Assembly (NCBI RefSeq): GCF_000374285.1
Contig: NZ_KB893931.1
Span: 124,001 to 188,000 of the forward strand
Length of the DNA stretch: 64,000 bases
Source of the DNA: Actinobacillus capsulatus DSM 19761
Lineage (GTDB): Bacteria; Pseudomonadota; Gammaproteobacteria; Enterobacterales; Pasteurellaceae
Direction of reading: 5' to 3'
A program made the translations under genes and the position numbers. The notes under the pieces were generated by a model. The model was not told the origin of the DNA and ran no database searches. It saw only the letters and a program-made list of their open reading frames with translations. Positions 59,664 to 64,000 of this stretch are shown piece after piece; position 1 is the stretch's first letter, and each line of letters opens with the position of its first letter.

Positions 59664-62600
59664 TTTTTCGCTCCATTTTTCAGGGGTTTAATAGCGTAAT
59701 GTTGTTTGTTAGTTTGCTTTTGCATAAATTGTAAGACTTTTGCTAATGGTGTTTTGCTGTTTTTAGGTTGCTCCCAAACGGTTTTTGCCCCGACAATGAC
59801 GAGCTTATCCATTGCACGAGACAACGCTACGTTAATGCGGTTTGGCAAATGTAAAAATCCTATGCTGTATTCTTTATCATGGCGTGTTAGCGACAAAATA
59901 ATCACACGATTTTCCTTACCTTGATAACTATCTACGCTGTCAATTTTGACCAAACGGCGGAAATTATCGTCCCAACTGCGTTCGTTGAATTTTTTGCGGA
60001 TAAGTTTTTTCTGCTCGCCATACATACAAATTACACCAATGGCTTGCTCGTTTTTAGCCAAACATTTTTGCACGATATCGCTACTCATAAAGGTTTCATC
60101 GTTTTCCAAATCTTGCAATAAACCAATAATGACTTCAGCTTCAGCACGATTGGACAAACTGCCGTTTTTAGCTTTTTCGTGATACGAATTCGGTAATGAA
60201 GACGTGTCCAACCATGTTACACAGGATTTGAGTTTTTCAGGCAGCCTGAAATAAATATCAGGTACATCATTATCGGTTTTACCGTTTTCCAGAACATTTT
60301 CGTAAAAACAAGCTGATACCAAACTACCAATCGCAGGAGCCATACGGTATTGCGTTTTGAGCGTGGCACAAGTTTGTTTGCCGTATTCAGACAAAAATAC
60401 CCGTTCAAAATCGCTACCTAATGCTTGATCTAATTCTTCGCCACGTTTTGAAATCCCTAAACGGCGAGCAAGTGCGTTTTTATGCTCTTCGGAATACAAC
60501 GGTGGTAATTGTTTGTGGTCGCCTACCAATAAAATCCGTGTACCTGATTGCATGGCAATCGCCAGCTCACTGGAAATGGAACGGGCTGCTTCGTCCACAA
60601 TTACCCAATCATAAAGATTGTCGGCAATACCGATATGCTTTTGCCCAATTCCCACGCAAGTACCAATTACAAGCTGACGGGAGCGGGCCAAAAACTCATC
60701 GTAATTGGTGCGTTCGTTAGAAAGGGCTTCCAGCATATCTTGAGTTAAATCAATCAGTTTGCCTGCCTGAATATCTTCGTGTGGCTGGATATTGTGTTTT
60801 TGATTTAATTCGCCAATCAATTTCGGCAAAATCTCATCAATTTCTACCAATTCACGCAATCCCATTGCTTGGGCTTGTTCTTTAATGCTTTTTTCTAATT
60901 TTTTACGTAAGCGTTTTTCGTCTTCATCAATGTTTTCATCTTTGGTTGATTTAACGATTTTTTCATAACGGCGGATTTGCGTGCCAATATCAAAGGTCAG
61001 TTCGGCACGTTCACGCAAATATTTTTCAGGCAGCCCCATACTACGACCAAGCTGACAGATATTACCAATCTTGTTCACATTTAATTGTGCCCGTTTTTGG
61101 CTGACTAAATTCGGCGAAAATACGTCTTCCAAAATTTCAGAATCGGCAACCTCACGGTTACTAAACCGCACCAGTTGCAAATCCGTTCCCAAACGCTGAC
61201 AGTGTTTGCGAATGCGTTCGGCGGCAGTGTTCACCGCTTCGTGCGACTGACTGACCAGTAAAATATTGCGAACCTTTTGTACATCAAACAGGTAATGCAC
61301 AAAAGCGGAAATAAATTCGGTTTTGCCCGTGCCTGGCGGACCTTGTAATAAAGATAATGGACCATTGGCTATCAAGCGTTGAAAAGCAAAGCGTTGAGCT
61401 TCGTTTAAACTCACGCCCTTTTCAGGTTGGTCATAACGAGCAAATTGTTCATTACTGACTTCAATCTCGTATTTTTCAGACGGCAACGTACAGCTTTCAT
61501 CAAAATAATGTACCAAATTTTTAACTGCACTTTCGCCGTCTAAAATACGTTGCAAAGCATTTTTACGGCGGGTATAAGATGCTTTGTTTTGTTTGCTTTG
61601 GAAATAGATAGGCGTATTTTCTCCAATATTTCCTGATGAATTAGTTAAACTTTTTAATTTTAAATGCACCTCATTAAGCGTGCTTTTACCAATATCTACC
61701 ACGCCATATTTAAAGGTTTTTTCGCCATCTTCACTTTTACCGATCGCTTCCACAATCTCATCACGTTTAAACTGATCAATAGGATTGACCTCGCCGTCAT
61801 ACGGGATATAGATCTCGCCGTTTTCAGTTTTTTGTACTGCTCCATTTGCGGTAACAGACGGTAAGGCTTCGGTTTCAGTATCCAAAATCGCCTGCCAAAG
61901 TTTTTGAATGTTTGGGCGTTGTTCAATAACGGCTTCTGCAACATCAATATCGGCAATTTCAGTTTCAACAACAGCAATTTGTTCAATTTCTTCTTTTTCA
62001 GGCTGATTGAAATATTGCTCTTGAACAAATTGAGTAATGGTTTGTTTAAATATCTCGTTATTCGTAATGAATTTATTGAGTTCATCTAAATTACTGTAAT
62101 TGCCACGTGTAATACTCAGGCCAATTTGTAAACTGCATTTACTCTCATCACGGTCATTTCGACTGATATGATTGCGTTCAAACGGCGATGTAGCGTGTCG
62201 GAATTTTTGTTCGAGAATGGTATAAAAAGCGGTTATTTTGCCACCCAAGCCAATAAAAGTAATATCGATTTCTTCATCTGGATAGCGTTTGCTTTTTTTA
62301 AATTGAACAAACAATTCGCCATTTTCAGGATAAAGCTCAATCGGTAAAAACGAATCACGTCCGCCCACTGTGATATTAATCATCGGTGTGGTCGGTTTAG
62401 GATTAAGGGCTTCTTTAAATCTTGCCAACGAAATAAATGCGGTTTGGCTGTCTGAATATTCTTTCCGTACAACTTCGGCGATGTCAGCAAATTTTTCAGA
62501 CGGCATATTCCATACCAAGCCCAATAATTCACACGCCATTTTCATAACGGCAAAATTATCTCGTTGCTTTTCAGTAGCATGGTCAAATTCTGGTGAATAT

Positions 62601-64000
62601 TCGGTATTGAAATGGCTTTGTCCGCTTGGCGAAAAATCCAAAATATCCAAAATGTGAAGCTGAAAATTATCGTCATCAAGCGTTACCAACACATTGTCAG
62701 GTTTCAAATCTCCGTGCGTAAAACCCAAACTGTGCAAGTGCTCAATATTCTGAATAAATTTTTGAATAATCGTCAATTTTTGTTCGTCAGGCAAATCTAA
62801 TTGACAAACCGCTTGCCACGTCTGCCCATCAATAAAATCACTTACGGCAAACAGACAGCCAGATTTTTGGGCAATGCCGAATTCTCGGATTTTCGGCACA
62901 TAATCGGGCGATAATTTTGCCAATTTCGCTATATTTTCCAGCCAGTTTAATACTACTCGGGCTTTGGCTTGGTCTTTCTGTGGGTCTGCATTGAGCCACG
63001 CTTTAATCAATAAACCATTAGAACGGTAAACTTCTTTTTCGCTGCTTTCTATAATAAAATCATTATCTTCACGATAAGCACGGGAGTGGTTGATGTCATG
63101 GACAAACTGCTCTAATTTAGTAAAATCAAAGGAAAAATTTACCGCTTGTTCAGGTTTAGCTTGATTGAATTTCTCTAAAAAATCCACCGCACTTTCATAA
63201 GGCGTGCTTGATAACGCCGTACGCAAGACTTCTGCATACCACGTTGTTTCATCAGCCAATTGGTTTTTCATTTCGTCAATACTGGCTGGCGAAATGCGTT
63301 TTGCCTGAATGATGTGCCACGCCAAAACAGCCAACGACCGCACATCATATTGATATGGTGTAGGCTTGAAGCCGTCTGAAAGCGGAAAAACCGTTTTTGC
63401 TAAATCGCCCGATACTTCCAAAATTTCACGAATATCGCCGACAGTTTGCTCATCTTTAAAATATGCGGTCGCAAATCCCGACAGCGTGATTTTGTCATCT
63501 GCTGACAACCAAATACTGTGTTCGCCCAAATCCCGATGAGCAATGCCGATTTTGTGCAACTGGGCAAATTTGTCCAATAACAGTTGAACTAATCCTAAAC
63601 GGCGTTCGATACTTAAATTTTCGCCGCTGTATCCGCCGACAAATTGATTAAAACGTTTTTGCTGTGGAAACAGTTCAAACAAATCAATATGTTCAGCAGT
63701 AATTTCACCTTTTTGCGGTGTGGATTTGTAATTCAGGCAGGCATGATACAACTCTTGGTTTTGTACTTTGATATGATTCAATACATCGTATTCACGGCTG
63801 ACCAAACGATAACGTCCATCAGGCGTTTGTGCTTCGGGACGATTAATTTTTGCAAAATCCCAACGACGCAATAATGCTTGATCTTGATGTTTTCTGTTTT
63901 CAGTTTGGGCAAGATACTCTTGAAAAATATGTTTTGGATGGTCAAAAATGGGCATATCTTCGGCAAAATAACCGCCAACACTGATATTTTTGAGTTTAAC
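59660..64000 (-). CDS. Giant tandem-kinase plus UPF1-like SF1 helicase (MkoA-like), 5' end beyond window
   Basis: At least 1431 aa from the ATG at 63955, but the frame stays open to the edge (15 more codons, KLKNISVGGYFAED) and that ATG lacks a clear ribosome-binding site. Numbering is from 63955. Region 1 (about 50-260) is a kinase fold with HRDLGEHS (about 138) where the Asn is Ser and DFG has become SGF, so probably a pseudokinase. Region 2 (about 310-510) has an intact HGDLKPDN (about 412) and DIL in place of DFG. A linker follows. Then comes a superfamily-1 COG1112-type helicase: Walker A LLQGPPGTGKTEF (about 870), DEAA (about 1120), GDHKQLPP, SYQGKENRVI (about 1340) and NVALSRA (about 1375). 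It holds several Neisseria-type DUS. The architecture resembles MkoA of Mokosh anti-phage systems. Confidence 0.75.
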   Translation of the reverse strand, partial: VKLKNISVGGYFAEDMPIFDHPKHIFQEYLAQTENRKHQDQALLRRWDFAKINRPEAQTPDGRYRLVSREYDVLNHIKVQNQELYHACLNYKSTPQKGEITAEHIDLFELFPQQKRFNQFVGGYSGENLSIERRLGLVQLLLDKFAQLHKIGIAHRDLGEHSIWLSADDKITLSGFATAYFKDEQTVGDIREILEVSGDLAKTVFPLSDGFKPTPYQYDVRSLAVLAWHIIQAKRISPASIDEMKNQLADETTWYAEVLRTALSSTPYESAVDFLEKFNQAKPEQAVNFSFDFTKLEQFVHDINHSRAYREDNDFIIESSEKEVYRSNGLLIKAWLNADPQKDQAKARVVLNWLENIAKLAKLSPDYVPKIREFGIAQKSGCLFAVSDFIDGQTWQAVCQLDLPDEQKLTIIQKFIQNIEHLHSLGFTHGDLKPDNVLVTLDDDNFQLHILDILDFSPSGQSHFNTEYSPEFDHATEKQRDNFAVMKMACELLGLVWNMPSEKFADIAEVVRKEYSDSQTAFISLARFKEALNPKPTTPMINITVGGRDSFLPIELYPENGELFVQFKKSKRYPDEEIDITFIGLGGKITAFYTILEQKFRHATSPFERNHISRNDRDESKCSLQIGLSITRGNYSNLDELNKFITNNEIFKQTITQFVQEQYFNQPEKEEIEQIAVVETEIADIDVAEAVIEQRPNIQKLWQAILDTETEALPSVTANGAVQKTENGEIYIPYDGEVNPIDQFKRDEIVEAIGKSEDGEKTFKYGVVDIGKSTLNEVHLKLKSLTNSSGNIGENTPIYFQSKQNKASYTRRKNALQRILDGESAVKNLVHYFDESCTLPSEKYEIEVSNEQFARYDQPEKGVSLNEAQRFAFQRLIANGPLSLLQGPPGTGKTEFISAFVHYLFDVQKVRNILLVSQSHEAVNTAAERIRKHCQRLGTDLQLVRFSNREVADSEILEDVFSPNLVSQKRAQLNVNKIGNICQLGRSMGLPEKYLRERAELTFDIGTQIRRYEKIVKSTKDENIDEDEKRLRKKLEKSIKEQAQAMGLRELVEIDEILPKLIGELNQKHNIQPHEDIQAGKLIDLTQDMLEALSNERTNYDEFLARSRQLVIGTCVGIGQKHIGIADNLYDWVIVDEAARSISSELAIAMQSGTRILLVGDHKQLPPLYSEEHKNALARRLGISKRGEELDQALGSDFERVFLSEYGKQTCATLKTQYRMAPAIGSLVSACFYENVLENGKTDNDVPDIYFRLPEKLKSCVTWLDTSSLPNSYHEKAKNGSLSNRAEAEVIIGLLQDLENDETFMSSDIVQKCLAKNEQAIGVICMYGEQKKLIRKKFNERSWDDNFRRLVKIDSVDSYQGKENRVIILSLTRHDKEYSIGFLHLPNRINVALSRAMDKLVIVGAKTVWEQPKNSKTPLAKVLQFMQKQTNKQHYAIKPLKNGAKK
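60236..60250. repeat. DUS dialect AGGCAGCCTGAA inside the helicase gene
   Basis: AGGCAGCCTGAA (60239-60250) matches the dialect reported for Kingella; the same site read on the other strand gives AGGCTGCCTGAA, the Simonsiella-type dialect. Confidence 0.65.
62495..62506 (-). repeat. Exact 12-mer Neisseria DUS inside the kinase-helicase gene
   Basis: The minus strand reads ATGCCGTCTGAA at this site, in frame within MPSEK. Further 10-mer cores lie at 61475-61484 (minus) and 63371-63380 (plus). Confidence 0.85.

Noticed and set aside
60217-62085. Frames of 60-130 codons inside the kinase-helicase gene
   Set aside because: They are alternative-frame shadows of a gene with intact domains, with repetitive Lys/Leu or Ser/Pro composition.

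Overview
The window looks like a Pasteurellaceae chromosome, most likely an Actinobacillus-type species. Gene content and order are typical of that family: a 14-gene flp-rcp-tad pilus operon, lepA-lepB-rnc-era-recO, a citXG fusion, zevAB, and divergent uvrA/ssb. The uptake-signal core ACAAGCGGT of the A. pleuropneumoniae clade recurs through the first 48 kb, often as inverted pairs that double as terminators. No tRNA, rRNA operon, CRISPR array, transposase or phage gene was seen.

Layout. 1-2.83 kb (minus strand): end of a HerA/YjgR-type ATPase, a small DUF2799 lipoprotein, and rhlB. 3.36-14.86 kb (plus): the complete tight-adherence operon flp1-flp2-tadV-rcpC-rcpA-rcpB-tadZ-tadA-tadB-tadC-tadD-tadE-tadF-tadG, with a candidate promoter, a leader hairpin, two internal RNA hairpins and a terminator. 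14.88-20.19 kb (minus): recO, era, rnc, lepB, lepA. 20.25-21.41 kb (minus): a TPP riboswitch that now leads only into a deleted, frameshifted thiM::thiE remnant. 21.7-27.1 kb (minus): a GDSL-esterase autotransporter, an alanine/glycine:cation symporter, and zevB/zevA. 27.1-29.4 kb (minus): rnpB, rplY and a malic enzyme. 29.6-35.4 kb (minus): the citrate fermentation cluster citD-citE-citF-citXG-citT, with no citC visible. 35.9-37.6 kb (plus): metF and an ElyC/YdcF-family protein. 37.6-47.1 kb (minus): rimK, nfsA, mtgA, trpR, lolA, polA, uvrA; then ssb (plus).

From about 47.9 kb to the right edge the character changes. This stretch carries Neisseriaceae DNA-uptake sequences (GCCGTCTGAA and dialect variants), several as hairpin terminators, and also Haemophilus-type AAGTGCGGT signals. 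I saw none of the AAGTGCGGT type and only one chance DUS core in the first 48 kb. It looks like an accessory block assembled by natural transformation. Its first part (48.0-57.1 kb) holds three LysR regulators, each divergent from an enzyme gene. Two of these modules (LysR plus exported alpha/beta hydrolase) are paralogous and share promoter architecture. The second continues into a secreted cupin-carboxymuconolactone decarboxylase fusion and an aldo/keto reductase.

The right end (57.1-64 kb, minus) holds a DUF1016/YhcG PD-(D/E)XK nuclease gene and a translationally coupled pair. The pair is a very large tandem kinase-like plus UPF1-type superfamily-1 helicase protein, running off the window edge, followed by a winged-helix protein with a possibly degenerate phospholipase-D-like end. 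The kinase plus helicase architecture resembles MkoA of the Mokosh anti-phage system, so this is the best candidate for an unusual defence system here.
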